From positions 5,574,001 through 5,638,000 of the forward strand of contig NC_077243.1 in assembly GCF_947179165.1 (NCBI RefSeq): a stretch of DNA of 64,000 nt, given 5' to 3'. Shown in pieces: positions 11,109-23,609 of this stretch. How positions within the stretch are numbered: the stretch's first letter is position 1; every line of letters begins with the position of its first letter. The notes under the pieces are model-generated. The model was not told where the DNA came from, did no database searches, and saw nothing but the letters and a program-made list of their open reading frames with translations. The DNA comes from Solanum dulcamara. Its lineage: Eukaryota; Streptophyta; Magnoliopsida; Solanales; Solanaceae. A program made the position numbers and the translations under genes.

Positions 11109-13718
11109 ATGGCATTGGCAATGGCTCGTCGATTAGTTAGACCTTTAGGAGGAATAGTCAAAAGGGTTTTGCTTCAGCAGCAACCCCAGCCAGTCATCTT
11201 CAATTTTACTAGAAATTACATATCGGAGATGCGTAGGGAAGCATTTGAAGAGAACATTCTCAGACTCCTCCGCTACGAGATTCGCTACGAGCTCGAACGT
11301 TCTCCTCCCTCTCAGGTACGCAATTTCTCATTCCTTGTTAATTATTGTTTCTTCGTCATTTGCTTGTATTAAAGAGGGATTCGAATTATTTCGAGAAAAC
11401 ACTATTATTTCTGGGCAGGGAAGTGTTAAATCTTTTCTGATGATGCAAATTAAAGTATTAAACTCTACTGTGCAAAATATGGTGAGTAAATTAGGCTCAA
11501 CTACATCTATGACTCAATGCCTAGCAAGTTGAATCACTCTATGAATGCTGAGAATACATTAGGCTCAGGGAGAAAAGCTAGTAAATAAAAGAGGAGCTTA
11601 TATGCTGATTCTACGTTCCTCATAAAGGGGTGGTTGCAAAGTTAGCTAGTCTACATTGATGGTCTTGCGTATTAGTTCCTTTCGTTTATTTCAGGTAGTC
11701 CCATTTCCCAATGTTTGAGTAGCCAATTCAATTTTACAATAACTAATTTATGACGGTGGCCTAGATTATTAGTTCCTTTTATTTACCTACTTCAGGTACT
11801 CCCGTTTGCCAATGTTTGAGTATCCAATTCAATATTACAGTAGCTAATTTACGATGGTGGCCTATCTTATTAGTTCCTTTTATTTACTTCATGTAGTCCC
11901 GTTTTGCCAATGTTTGAGCAGGCAATTGAATCTTATCAATTTTGTTAGTGTTTGCTGATTACAATTAGGTGTTCTATATTATAGCCTCTTAACCATGAAA
12001 AGAGATGAACCTTGTCAAACCCCATGTTCTTTTTGCTTCTGGGAGTGGTCAGGAAGATGTAGGAATTAGGCTGAAGTTTGATGATCTTTACCATTTTCTG
12101 AAGGTGTGACTGGTATTTGGGATGGCCTGATAGATTTTCATTCTTTCCTATGAGTAGGATTGTGCTTTTTGTTGTGCAGCTTGTTGTGAGAAAACTAGTA
12201 GGAGGTGGGTGACTTCAACAGAAGAGTGAACTGTATTAATGATCTTTGTCACCAACTATATCTCAACCCAATTTCCTCTTGTCTCAATCAAAAGCAGTTG
12301 TCGTCCACATCATTGATATGATGAGCCGATTCTCTGAACCAAAATGAGAATGTTCATTTACTCTTGAAATTAAGACAAGGACAAGAAAATTTTAGATTTC
12401 ACTTTTTTTTGTTGCTAAAAGTGATAAATGAAGAGTCTTGAACTTTAGCTTTGCATCGGATATGTTCAATAGTAAAGTAATGTCATCATATGATCTGAAG
12501 CATTTGAGACATACACGTGTATCAATCAACACAATTGCCCAACAGATTATGTGTAACACTATCCGTGCATTAAAAGATCAGGTCTGAGTGTTGCTCATGC
12601 AGCTACCCCACCCTGTTATGTAATGTAATCTACATCCATGTTGCTCAGACTCTTCAATAATGTCAAGAGGTGCATGTTTGATCCTCCAAAAGTAGTGCAA
12701 TTTTGGAGGATCCGACATGGGTGCGGAGACACTTTTGGAAAGTCCAAGCATCATAGGTCTACATATGTTACAGAATATGCTTTGAGGTAGTTAACTTTGA
12801 AAATGCTAAAACAGTGGCTGATACATGTAATCTGGACTGACTTTAACAAGTACTTATCTTGTATCTGCCTCATCCATAAGCTTTGATGTTTGGACGCAAC
12901 TCATGGTATACCTATTCCAAGTTATTTATGCTGCAAAAGGGAACTCTTGAACTATGTTATTTATTATTTTACAAGCCGTTGCTTATGTTTTCGTACATTG
13001 AATAGTGTGAATCAGCAATGTCTCTACTGCTAATCTTTGCAATTACTGAATTGCAGCCTATCACAAAATTTGATTCATTTATCATCGATGAAAGGCCTGG
13101 AGAACAATGGATTAAATTAAACAAGAAATTTGGAGAGAATGAAGAAATTAAAGTTGAAGTTACTATGTTTGATGCATCTATTCCTGTTCAAAAAGGTAAT
13201 GATGTATCTGCAGCAGATGACGTGCAACTTCACATAACTATGATTGTCAATGTTCTCAAAGGAGAAGGCAATGATGTGCTCGAGTTTGTCTGTTCTGCGT
13301 GGCCAAACAGCGTTGAGATTCGTAAAGTTTACATGCGTGGGCTGAATGGCATAGTGGATCAGCTTTATGTAGGCCCTCCATTTAAGTATGTATCTCTGAT
13401 TTAATTCCCTAATTTCCATCTTGCTAGCTTAACTTTCTTATGTAGCGTTTCTCTGCTTAGATTGCTTCTGTGGTCGTTAAGAATTTCAGGATTGGAAATG
13501 TGTGAAACTGAACATTCCAAAATTTCCTCAACTCTTGTATTACCATGATTTGCAGGGAATTGGATGATGAACTGCAGAATTCTCTTTATGATTTCCTAGA
13601 GACAAGGGGAATAAGCGATGGACTTTGTGTATTCTTACATCAATACATGAAGAACAAAGATAAACTTGAATTTGTTCGCTGGATGGAAAAGGCCAAATCG
13701 TTCATAGACAGGAAATAG
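11109..13718 (+). CDS. mitochondrial glycoprotein family protein (MAM33/p32-like)
   Basis: Exons 11109-11315, 13057-13385 and 13556-13718 join in frame to 232 residues. The first 35 or so residues (MALAMARRLVRPLGGIVKRV) are basic and hydrophobic, a typical matrix-targeting presequence. The rest is the acidic MAM33/p32/gC1qR fold. Recognisable blocks are FEENILRLLRYEIRYE, FIIDERPGEQWIKL, EVTMFDAS, FVCSAWPNSVEI and the C-terminal FLETRGISDGLCVFLHQYM. p32 proteins form doughnut-shaped trimers in the matrix and affect mitochondrial translation and respiratory-complex assembly; the precise role of this member is not known. The length fits the plant family, with a second possible ATG four codons in. 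Intron 1 contains three tandem 100-bp repeats and a small MITE. The promoter has site II elements. Confidence 0.9.
11671..11943. repeat. tandem repeat of about 97-101 bp, 2.7 copies
   Basis: Copies start with ATTAGTTCCTTT at 11671, 11768 and 11869. Each continues through a CCAATGTTTGAG block to an ACTAATTTA-like block, with about 85-90 percent identity. It lies inside intron 1 of the MAM33-like gene. Confidence 0.85.
12638..12754. mobile_element. small MITE with ATGTTGCTCAGACTCT ends
   Basis: The 117-bp palindromic element starts ATGTTGCTCAGACTCTTC and ends GGAAAGTCCAAGCATCAT. The inner part folds as well, because GATCCTCCAAAAGTAGTG is mirrored by TTTTGGAGGATCC. This matches a dispersed repeat I know from Solanaceae DNA. 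It lies in intron 1 of the MAM33-like gene. Confidence 0.7.
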
Positions 13719-14662
13719 AGATAGTGCATGCATTTCTCCTGCGAGTATTGTTTTGCTGACTTGCTTGCAGACCATGCTCTGGATGTCATTACTTGTGAAA
13801 AGTTATACCTGCAGGTTTAGAATGTGAAAGAAACACTTTTTAGCTCAATTGGAAGTCTGGCCATACTAATTTATTTGTCTTGTCAAGGTTTCCTACTACA
13901 TCAGAGACAAATCAGCCTTACTGAGAAGACAGACAATAACATTTACTAATTAGTTGATGTATTGCATGAAGTTCAAAAATCAGCATGCATTCTTCAATCA
14001 CAAAGTTTGTGCTGCATCTTAGCAAAGTGTACACATGGTTTTGCTATGAAGTCAATGCATTTGGCGTAATAGGCTTCTCCTTTTCCTCGGCCTCTCTGCC
14101 ACACTCTTGTTCCTGAACTTTTTAGATAGCTATGTGTTGATCTTATACACAGATTTTGCTGATGCATAGAGAACTTCCAGTAATGTCATAATTTTTAGGA
14201 TCAAAACGTTATACTATGTATTTATGATCTACTTCAGTAGCAATTTAGCCAGTTCAATTTTGAGCAGGCTTCTGCTTTCGACTTGAGGAGTTTTCATTGT
14301 AACCATGTCCTAGTATGGGCATTGTTCCTTACTGATCCAAAATCAACTATTCCAGGTAGAGGTAAATTATATTTGTCTACAGCATCTTATTTTCTTTGTG
14401 TCCTTTTTTTTTAGAACCATTTTGCTGCTATGCCAAATTTCTTGGTGTAGACTGTTTCACATTTTATGCCACAGTTACTGAACATAATCAAATATTTTGT
14501 GATGTAGCATGAGTGCTTCCTTCCAGCTGTCTTCTGACTTTACTGTCTATTAGCAACTTAGTATAATCAAAGATACTTTTATCTTTTATTGGTGGTAGAT
14601 GTCAGCATTAACTGAAGATGCATCAAGATATACTATCTTAATTTTTGCTGATATTTTATCTG

Positions 14663-15053
14663 GAGCCCGTTTGGATGGGTTTAAAAAAGTAATTTTTATG
14701 TATGAAGTGTTTTTAGAACTTTGAAGTGCTGAAAGTTATTTTTATAAATAAGCAGTTGGGTGTTTGGATAAAAGTGCTTAAATGAAGAAAATGATGTGAA
14801 TTTTAGGGTTAAAAGAATAAAAAGGCTAGTTTGGAAATTTAGTTAAAATATAAGGGATATAAAAGTAATTTCTATGGTCAAAGAAAATGACTTTAAACAC
14901 TTAGAAAAAAAAAGTTAGAAATCCTAACTTTTCATTTTTTGACTGACTTTAAGAACTTTATGGTTTAAAGTTAGCATTAGGCAAACACGTCAAAAAGTTA
15001 AAAAGAAACTTTAAGTTGATTTTGATCAACTTAAAACTCATCCAAACGTGCTC
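14663..15053. mobile_element. MITE family A, copy 2
   Basis: A full-length relative of 3444-3822 in opposite orientation. It starts GAGCCCGTTTGGATGGG and ends CATCCAAACGTGCTC. Internal blocks match the other copy's complement throughout, for example ATTTAGTTAAAATATAAGGG. The expected TTA duplication is not preserved. Confidence 0.8.
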
Positions 15054-15529
15054 CTAGTCAGATAGACTGTCTTTTCCTTGATTGAGAAGATTAGGTATGT
15101 TACAGTACACTTGTCTGCATCTGACCTTGGATGCTTGTTTAATAAGTGGACTCTTGCTCTCATGTTTGTATGCCTATTTGTAAGATAATGTAGTTGGTAT
15201 TAGTAACTATTTCTGTGTTTGTCAACTCTCTCTCTTTTAGTTTTCTTATTGAAAACAAACACTATTGTGCTCTATTTCTACATGTGAGCCCCTTTTTCAT
15301 TTGTAAGCTAGTTAAAGTAATTCCTGGAGAATTTAAGAAATGTACTTATAGCTAGGGTGTCAAATGGGTGGGATGGATTGGATTTGAGCAAGTTAAAAAT
15401 GAGTTGTGCTAAAATTAGCCCAAAAGTTAGTTGGTCTGAAATGGATAGAAATGGGTTGGGTCATGACAAACCCAACATGACCCAACTTTTTTGAATTATC
15501 CACCTCCCCCCCCCCCTCCATTGAGGTTC

Positions 15530-15900
15530 GAGCTTTCAGGTCTGACTTTAAAGACGAGACTTGACCCTAACTAGTGGCCCTGACTCAAAATCTTGACCCA
15601 GGACCTAAGCCCCAACCTTCAACCTCGAGTCAGGACACAAGACTAGACCCTTGACCTCAACTTAGGACTCGGGACAGGAGATGATGTGCCCGAGAATCGA
15701 CCCAAACTCAAGATCTTGACTCGGAACTCGAGTTCGATCCTAACTTGATCTTGACAAGGGACACGATCCAAGACCTGACTCAAGCCTTGAGATCCAAAGA
15801 TTCGACCTTGACCCAAAATTCGAGATCCAACTCTTAGCCTCGACTTGGCCTTGATACCGAAGAATTGAGACCCGAGCCCAACCTTGGCCCATAACTCAGG
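15530..15900. repeat. degenerate minisatellite
   Basis: An irregular array of short units of the type ACTCGAGATCTTGACCC / CCTTGACCCAAAATTCGAG, biased to C and A on the plus strand. The antisense 100-residue frame over it is made of Gly/Ser/Arg repeats and is a by-product of the repeat. Flanking GTCAAATGGGTGGG and GGGTTGGATGGG motifs suggest it is the inside of an old hAT-like element. Confidence 0.6.
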
Positions 15901-17030
15901 TCCCGACCCATAGAAAATATCAAAGTAAATTTCAAGTAGTAACAATAAATCTTAAAATTAGGTTTGAATTAGGCTAAATGCACTTTAAAATGAGTTATGT
16001 TGTGCTAAAATCAGCTCAATATAAAATTATCTTGTGTCCAACCCAAAAGATTTTGGGCGGGTTGGATGGGCCATCAATTTTTGGGATATATACAGAAGAT
16101 GCCTTATTTTGTTTGAAGGCTTGGTTGTGATTGTACTACTTGGGATAGTTCTCACTGTTTAGCCGCGTCCCACTGACTATGACTAGGTCCTACTCACTGA
16201 TTCAACAGCTGATAAGACTTTTGTTGGTGATCTAATCTATATCCAGCAATGGTTAAGATGGAATTTTGTCGTCTACATCAATACTTTTCCTGTTAGTATG
16301 TTGATTCCTACACATCAATTTCTTACCACTACCTACACCTTTATTTGCTGTATTTCATGGTTTAAAATGGTCAAACCCTCGAAAAGGCGGAAACTTGTAT
16401 TGCATTATGACGAACTGTGAGTCTTGAAAATGACGGAATATCTTTTGGTTGTGCTATATTAGTGGTTGAATTGAGTTGTCCAACGTTGTTGCTTTCCTAG
16501 TCTAAATGTTATTATCTTCATGTGTGGGAGTTGCTTTTTATCTTAGACAATTCAATTAGTAAGCATTATCTTATGGGTCATATATACTACATTGTCTGGT
16601 TTGTGTTGGATACAACCAACTTATTGATTATTTAAGCCTACAGATAAACTAGCAGTTTCTCCATATGGAAAGGGAAAGTGCGTTTCTCCTATTTCATCAA
16701 TAGTTTTTTAACCTACCACTAACAGGAAGTAGAGTTGCAGTTTGGTTGTTACTACTTCATGTCCCTTTTTTGATTATTTAGTACTACCACCTCTTTATCT
16801 TACCTCTTAGCTTACGTTAATTGAGGAAAGATCCAATGCAATTTCCTTCACTGTTTTCCCTAATAGAGGACAATGTAGGTCCATCTTTGCCATAGAGTGA
16901 AAAGTCATTGGTCCAAATCCAAATCAGATTACAGGAGTCCCTTAATTTTCATAGGCTCCGGTTGGGACATGGAGAGTCGGGTTGATCATTTGACAACTGG
17001 AATGTCAAAAAATGGCTCTTTGCTCATGCT

Positions 17031-17449
17031 TAGAGGTGGAAAATAGGTCATCTGATTTGAATTTAAGCGGGTTAAAATTGATTGAATCAACAAATCCATC
17101 ATTCTTCAGTTCCGTTCAAAAGTTTATTTGGTTGAACGGATTATATAAAATGAGCTAAACAATAGGTTATAATTCCATCTACTTAAACTCTTACCAAATT
17201 GAATTTATTTGTTATTATACTAATGTTTTTGATCACTAAATAAGGCAAATGAGAAAAAAAAATTAACAAGATCTTTCACGGATTAATTTAGACGGCACAT
17301 TTAGCTCAAATTAAATCAACTCAACTTTTTGTACATTGAATTTGGGCAAATCAAAATGGATTGCACTACTTAAAAAATAAAATTTAACCCGACCAAATTT
17401 GAAGGAATTGAACGGATCATATTATTATGGACTAAATTTGTCGCCTCTA
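17031..17449. mobile_element. hAT-like MITE, old copy
   Basis: It starts TAGAGGTGGAAAAT and ends ATTTGTCGCCTCTA, an inverted repeat. The 8-bp flanks CTCATGCT and CTCAAGTT match at 6 of 8 bases, consistent with a decayed hAT target-site duplication. Confidence 0.6.
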
Positions 17450-17470
17450 CTCAAGTTTTAGATAAAAGAG

Positions 17471-17706
17471 GTCGTTTGGTACAAGGGATAAATATAAATA
17501 GTCTTGGAATAAAAAATTAATTGAGAGATAAAATTTTGGTGTCTTGTTTGATTGACAAGTTTGGAATAACTTATCTCATCATTTATATCATATTGATGAA
17601 ATAAGTTATCTTATATACATGATGGAATAAGTTATCTCACTTTATTCCATAATAACTAATTTCAAGATAATTAATTCTAGGATAACTTGTTTCCATCAAA
17701 CTATCT
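17471..17706. mobile_element. MITE family B, copy 1
   Basis: An element of about 236 bp starting GGTCGTTTGGTACAAGG, with internal blocks ATAAATAGTCTTGGAATAAA, TTGACAAGTTTGGAATAAC and GATGGAATAAGTTATCTC. A full-length relative lies inverted at 62159-62398. It is non-coding. Confidence 0.75.
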
Positions 17707-18606
17707 TTTTGAGTTTAATGAAAGGTGGTTGAGAAGCATCCAAGTGCCAAGCTGTACATATTGCTTTCATTAGCTGAGGAAAAATGAAAGGGAGAAAGTA
17801 ACCATCAATCAAGCAGCGAAAACACATACATTTTGTCCCTACATTGTCCATTTTTAAGTTTCCCAACTATTTGTCGTTTTTTGTGCCATAAAAACACCAG
17901 AGAAACATATTTTCTTGACTTACTGTGCAATATCAGTAATGCCACCAACCCTACACAGACAGACAATTTAGGATGATTTCCTCTTGCACGCGCCAAATGA
18001 TGGGTAAGTCTTTATATTTCTAATTATGAATGAACGATAAATTATCGTTTCACCACCCTCCTTCTTAGTACCAAATAATGTCTCTCTTCTCCAGCATTAT
18101 TGATCATCCTCAACTCTCTTTGCATACACATCATGCCTTGTAGTACTAGTAATTAAGTAAGTGGAAGTCAATTGTTCTTGTTTGTTGCTTAGAGTTGGAT
18201 TACTTTGAGAAAATGACGTAATTAAGTTTAAAATCCATCATAAAAGCCAAATTTTGGTCCCACCATATTATAGTGTGACCCTGTTTAAAAGATATCTTAG
18301 GTAAGAAATCAATGCAATCAAGATTTTACAGCATTAAAATATATGAAAGATAATGATGTGATTGAATAGCTTAAAATTGTTTTTTCAGATCACTTTAATT
18401 AAAAAGATCTCCTAATGAGGATGGACAAAGGTCATTTACACAACTTAATACTTTCCACATACCTCCTACCAACCTAATGAGAATGACCCCTCAGTAGATA
18501 GTCTATTCCATCAACTGCTCACTGCATCTCAGCCGTTGAATCTGTAAGATTATATGGAGCAGTAGTTGTTAATAATTCATCAAACTGTACGAATTTTTGT
18601 CGGCAT

Positions 18607-18740
18607 GTGCATTTGTCACGCATTAAACATCAATTCATCCAAGGCCAAACAGCGAGATATGTTTTGTATATCGTACTGTTATTCATTTGTCAACATCAAA
18701 ATCTCATCCAAGGGCAAACAGCTAGAATTTATTCTCTCTT
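18607..18740. repeat. imperfect direct repeat, period about 78
   Basis: CATTTGTCACGCATT..CATCCAAGGCCAAACAGCGAG is followed by CATTTGTCAACATC..CATCCAAGGGCAAACAGCTAG. Two copies only. The two short overlapping frames here are not convincing genes. Confidence 0.6.
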
Positions 18741-19063
18741 TTTTTTCTTCATTTGTGGACTTTTTGAAGTGAAAACATACATTTCCAGCTTGTAAAATTT
18801 GAACTCAATTATTAAATGACTAGTTATATATTTGAATTGTCCGTCATTGAAGGCAAGATTTGAGCATGATCCTTACTAAAATGTCGGAAATCATATCATA
18901 AGAATTAAATTATGTAGTCGTCTGCATAGTCGTACTGCAGAAGGCATAAGAACATTTACAATAGTGGACCTAATAAGTACGAAATTCTGAAAAGAAATAT
19001 AAATCTGAACGAAATAACTGCAAGAAAAAGGAAAAAAAAAAACTTAGTTCTACTAATAATAAT

Positions 19064-19780
19064 TTAGAGTCTGAGAGACAAGTCAAGCTTCTTCATTTCG
19101 TCTGGATTATTAGTAGTCTTTGGATGAGGACCACCACCACTATCCCATCTGTATGGTGAAATACCATCAACTTGCACAACAGGAAATTTTTGAATAATGT
19201 TATCAAATCTAGCAGCACCACCACCACCTCCGGATGATGTTGTACCTGCCACGTGGCAATTATTGGTAAAATTACTCTGCCGGCCAATGGCCGGCTGCTG
19301 GTCAATGGGCCTTCTCATTGACCATCGAGGATGTCCGTACAAGGCCGGTGCGCTGAAACTAGTATTGCTAGTGGGCTTATGGATCATTGAGTGGACTTGA
19401 ATCCCGAGAGACCTATTGAATGAACCATGCAGTGGTAAAGAAGCCATGCTCGAATACTTATCGTAACCAAAAGCTCCTGCAGCACTAATTTTTTGCCCTC
19501 TTTTTGCTATTGTTCTCTCCCGTTTATGTGCGTTTTGATGCCCGCCTAACGCCTGCGAACTGTAAAATTTCCTCTGGCAATAATTGCAAGAAAAAACCCG
19601 AGGCTCGGATTCATTATTATTCTCCTTATTGTTATTATTATTACCTGCGGATCGCGATGCATCGGATGAACTCGTCTGGATATTGGATTTAGGCCCGTGA
19701 TCGAGGGTTAGATCCAGAATTAGATCGTCGTTTTCTTGTTCATCTGATGTTTGGTTATTATTGGAGGCTTGAACTTCCAT
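19064..19780 (-). CDS. C2H2 zinc-finger transcriptional repressor, single QALGGH finger
   Basis: An intronless frame of 238 residues. One plant-type C2H2 finger lies at residues 65-85 (C65, C68, H81, H85) with the signature QALGGH at 76-81. There is an N-terminal LILDLTL (20-26) and a C-terminal LDLSLRL (232-238). Both fit the EAR pattern LxLxL, which recruits TOPLESS-type corepressors. Low-complexity Asn and Gly runs separate the blocks. The layout (N-terminal acidic part, one finger near residue 70, EAR at the very end) is that of the C1-1i ZFP1/3/4/7-like group. These are nuclear regulators of trichome, light or ABA responses in Arabidopsis; which one this matches cannot be told. A TATAAAAT sequence about 260 bases upstream could be its core promoter. 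Confidence 0.93.
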   Translation of the reverse strand: MEVQASNNNQTSDEQENDDLILDLTLDHGPKSNIQTSSSDASRSAGNNNNNKENNNESEPRVFSCNYCQRKFYSSQALGGHQNAHKRERTIAKRGQKISAAGAFGYDKYSSMASLPLHGSFNRSLGIQVHSMIHKPTSNTSFSAPALYGHPRWSMRRPIDQQPAIGRQSNFTNNCHVAGTTSSGGGGGAARFDNIIQKFPVVQVDGISPYRWDSGGGPHPKTTNNPDEMKKLDLSLRL

Positions 19781-20034
19781 TTTCTCAGAGTGGTACTTAT
19801 TTGGGCAATTGAGACAAGTACATATGGATCAAGGAAAAGTGGGACTAGGAATTGCACTTTCAGTCACTTTGATGATGAATGATGAAAGAGTATTACTGTG
19901 GTTTAATAGAAATAAAAAAAGAAGTAGTAGTAAATGGTTATTGATTGAGAATTTAATGCTGTGGTACTATGTAAGGAAGGAGGCATTACAGTTACAATAA
20001 GCTTAGTTTAGTTTAAAAAATACTCAAAAAGGGG

Positions 20035-20042
20035 ATTTTATA
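20035..20042 (-). promoter_or_regulatory. candidate TATA box of the zinc-finger gene
   Basis: TATAAAAT on the minus strand, about 260 bases before the ATG at 19780. It is the closest good TATA match. Initiation about 30 bases downstream would give a leader of roughly 220 bases. The call rests on position only. Confidence 0.35.
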
Positions 20043-22304
20043 GTATACTCTCCAATAATAATACAGATGGGTAGAGAAAAAGAAATGCATGTGTTATCAA
20101 AGAGTTTTAATAGAAACTGATGAAGAAAACAGAGTCTATCACAACTCACAACACAACCATATATACCCCATTTAATGTTTCTTTAATTTTTTCCTTTGTC
20201 TATTCCCACGTTTTCTTCGCTTTTGGCCACCATATATATACACAGTATATTCTTGTCTTCTTTTGTTTTGACTATTTTGGGAAGAGTTTAACTAATATTC
20301 ATTGACGGTATAAAGATTTTTTTTACATGATTAAATAACTAAATGGGCAATTCTCAGTAGTTTTTAAGAATTTAAAATTTTTTAATATTTAAATTATAGG
20401 TAAGAAAATAATGATAAAAGAAAATTAGAACTCTACATTTATTTTTTATCAAATATACAAAGGATTTCATATCTTCTTCGTTTTATTCTATTTTTTTAAC
20501 ATGATTGAAACAATCCACAACACACCATTAAAAAAATCACCAGTTCTATTCTATTATGGCATACGTCAACTTTTTCTCATCAAAATATAGAGATAGAAAA
20601 ATTTTGTGGTTATTCTATAATTGTTGATTTTAAGAGTAAAAAAAAACTCTTTAAAATAATTACTCCACCACAAAAAAATTAAGAGCGAAAAAACTCTTTT
20701 TTTTTAACTTTCACAAAGTTATACTGATGTAATTACTTTGCCTCACCAATTTGTCGCCTCTCAAATTTCAAACTTATTTCTCATACTATAATTGACCAAT
20801 TAAGTAAATGTACTGAAATTTCTGTATAATGAGTAATTATTTTTCAATTACAAAACTGAAAAATGATTATTTGTATCATGTAATTACAGAATTTTAGCTT
20901 TTTTATGGGGATTGATTATTTTTTTCAGAGCCAACCATTGTTAAAGGATATGTTTTAATGAATGAACATATATTACGGATATTTTTCATATCAGTTATAC
21001 ATATTCCTAATTCAAAGATTCAAACTGATGATCTCATGCATGTATAGTTTCTTTAATTTAAATTTGAACTTTCAAAATCAGCTTTTATTACAAGCATGAG
21101 GTAGCAGTTAATTTACTCTCCGTTCATTTTTTTTATTATTTTGAACTCTCACGCTTAAGAAATAATAATTGATATGAATATTAATATCAGAATACTCATA
21201 TTAACTGATATTTAATCTCAGGTCTTAAAATGATTTGGGGAATAAGTAATTAATGCTGAGAGTAAGAAATAGAAAAAAAAAACATGTTTTTCTCTTGATA
21301 TATATGTTAAAAATGGAATGCTGTTTTAGTGTAGTAGATAAATTAAAAATGAACGGAGGACTTATAATTTATTGGGGCTAAAAACAGTAAAAACTATTTA
21401 AGTACAGCTAGAAACCGGATAGTGCTGTTACTGCCATATGTTAATTTAAGCATATAATATAATATGATTTCGACTACAAGCTGAAAATGTTCTCATTATT
21501 GTAATTAGCACATTATTAATTATTTTCATTTCTGGTCGTTATTAAAGTATTTTACTTTCATTCATGGGTTTGCTTTCACTTCAATTTTTCACCAAAGGAA
21601 GGATACAGCTTTTTGTACAGTCTTCCATAGCTATAATGAGAAGAAAAAGAACATAAGTAACCATAAGTTGATTTCCTCTGGCAAAAGAAAAGATAAAAAA
21701 GGTTGAACCTTAAATACAACGCCTTGATTGGTCTAAACAATGATGATCAGGTTATGTATGTTTTGAATTAAAATATGAGGACATGAATTCATTGACTTTT
21801 TGATACTAAACTATATACTATATAAAACTATCACAAATATTTATTTAAAGAAGGGTGTCAATAAAGATGATTATTAAGGATATTATTTTACAGATGTAGT
21901 AATAGTAGTGCCGCCCAATATGTTTTTGTATACCTACCAACTCCACCCTTATTTGCTCTACCAACTATATACCCTTATGCTTCATCTTTTTAACCGTTTT
22001 CAATTATCAAGAGATATTTATAATTAAATTGGAATAGTGTTTATTAATTTTTTAATAGACGTGATTTTTGTCAAATTTTAGAATGGAGGAAGAAAACATA
22101 TGATATATCTTTTTTGGGGAAAAAAAAACTGGCACATAACATAAGCAATTATCAATAATGAGAAAAAAAGTGGGACAACCTTTTTGTCAATAAAACAAGG
22201 AAGCAACGCATGGAGTTTGGCCACTTTATTTGGCCGAAAGAGACCTACATACATTAATAGAAAACTGCTTTCATCAATGAAAACAGATAATTGTTCATCA
22301 AACT

Positions 22305-22307
22305 CCA

Positions 22308-22339
<32 letters not shown>
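22305..22339. repeat. (TTA)n microsatellite
   Basis: About 11 uninterrupted ATT/TTA trinucleotides. Confidence 0.95.
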
Positions 22340-22340
<1 letters not shown>

Positions 22341-22535
22341 TAACACAGCATAGTCCCAGATATTATAGAAACACACCAACACAAGTGTTTGATTTGTTCA
22401 TTTGTAATTATGAATACCATATATGCACCATTATTATTGTTTGTTTGAAACTGATCATTAAAAGTACTACTAGCTAGCTTAGCCTAGCTAGTGACATTCA
22501 TGTATTAATTACATGCATACAAATATATCTCAATT

Positions 22536-22724
22536 CACCAGCATGAATTGTGGTGCAGTGATTAAATGTTTCACTCTTTATCAGAAGTCTTGAATTCGAT
22601 TCCTGAATATAGCGAGAAAATCATATTGGGAGTAACATCACCGAATGAGCCCTGCAATGTGCGATGCAAATTTAGTCAAAATTTCAATGACTCTGGTCTC
22701 TAGATGTGAAATCCAATTAAAAAA
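22536..22724 (+). mobile_element. SolS-like SINE with target-site duplication
   Basis: The head has an A-box-like TTGTGGTGCAGTGATTAAAT and a B-box-like GAATTCGATTCC. The body is TATTGGGAGTAACATCACCG, then GAGCCCTGCAATGTGCGATG and a TTTAGTCAAAATTTCAATG block, the arrangement of Solanaceae SINEs known to me. It is flanked by ATATCTCAATT at 22525-22535 and 22725-22735, a perfect 11-bp duplication, with an A-rich 3' tail. Confidence 0.85.
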
Positions 22725-23436
22725 ATATCTCAATTTGGAAAACATTAATTAATGCACAACATAAGGAATATCATGCACAACTTGCTGTCACAACTCTAAT
22801 AATGGAAAGTTATAATTAAGTTCACGAATTCCTTGCACATGACCTATATATGCTTCCCTATGTACATGTACCTATAATTTCCAAAATGTTACTAGAACTC
22901 TATATTGGATTGATCTAAGAAACAAAGTAAATTGATTCACGTTAATATTTCTAGCTCCTATAAATATAGAGAAAAAAAAGAGAGAGAAAGATAGAAGTAG
23001 CTACAGGCTACAAAAGGATAAATACGTCCCACACTTTTTAAATTTTTAGGAATAAGTAGTAATACTAATACATCATAATAATAATAACTACATAATACTC
23101 TCGCATTATTTGATGGTTGCTACTTCTCGATCCCATTTTTGCAATTGGCTGTTGTTTTAGCTTCTTTTTCTTTCACGTTCATAAAAAAAAAAACAAATAT
23201 ACACACGTAGTTAACTAATTAAGTTATACTTTTTACTATATGTTTTTTTGAGAATTGAACAATATTAACAAGAACTACATCTTTAATGTAAAGAGTATAC
23301 CTGGAAACAATATATTGCCAATTGTAATCTTGACTTCCTAAAGTGACAATTATTTAGAACATTTTTTTGTGAGCTAAAGTGGCAGTTAATTTAGGACAAA
23401 GGGAGTACTATTTTAAGAAGGATTTTAGATATAAGT

Positions 23437-23609
23437 GATAAATGTCAAAAACACACTTAAACTATTCTCTTTTTTTGAATTTTATACCTAAACTATTGGG
23501 AGTGTGAGTTTCATACCTAAACTATCACTTATTAGTTTGAGAAACACACCCCTCTCTTTTATTCCACCCTCATCAAGGAGATAGTTTAGGTGTGTTTTTG
23601 ACATTTATC
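23437..23609. mobile_element. hairpin MITE with 29-bp terminal inverted repeats
   Basis: Left end GATAAATGTCAAAAACACAC TTAAACTAT is mirrored almost perfectly by the right end ATAGTTTAGGTGTGTTTTTG ACATTTATC. The 173-bp interior includes a second inner pair (CCTAAACTAT twice). Flanking duplication not clear, so the superfamily (Mutator-like?) is open. Confidence 0.75.

Larger units (their letters stand above)
13719..19063. other. 5.3-kb gene-poor interval
   Basis: No supported gene. It contains MITE family A copy 2 (14663-15053), a degenerate GA/TC-rich minisatellite (15530-15900), a hAT-like MITE (17031-17449), MITE family B copy 1 (17471-17706) and a short direct repeat (18607-18740). Segments between them are plain AT-rich DNA. 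Confidence 0.65.

Noticed and set aside
11245..11532. 95-codon frame overlapping exon 1 of the MAM33-like gene
   Set aside because: Wrong frame relative to the clear mitochondrial-protein exon; it reads across the donor into the intron.
15643..15945. 100-codon minus-strand frame rich in Gly, Ser and Arg
   Set aside because: It is the translation of a degenerate minisatellite; the periodic peptide follows the DNA repeat.
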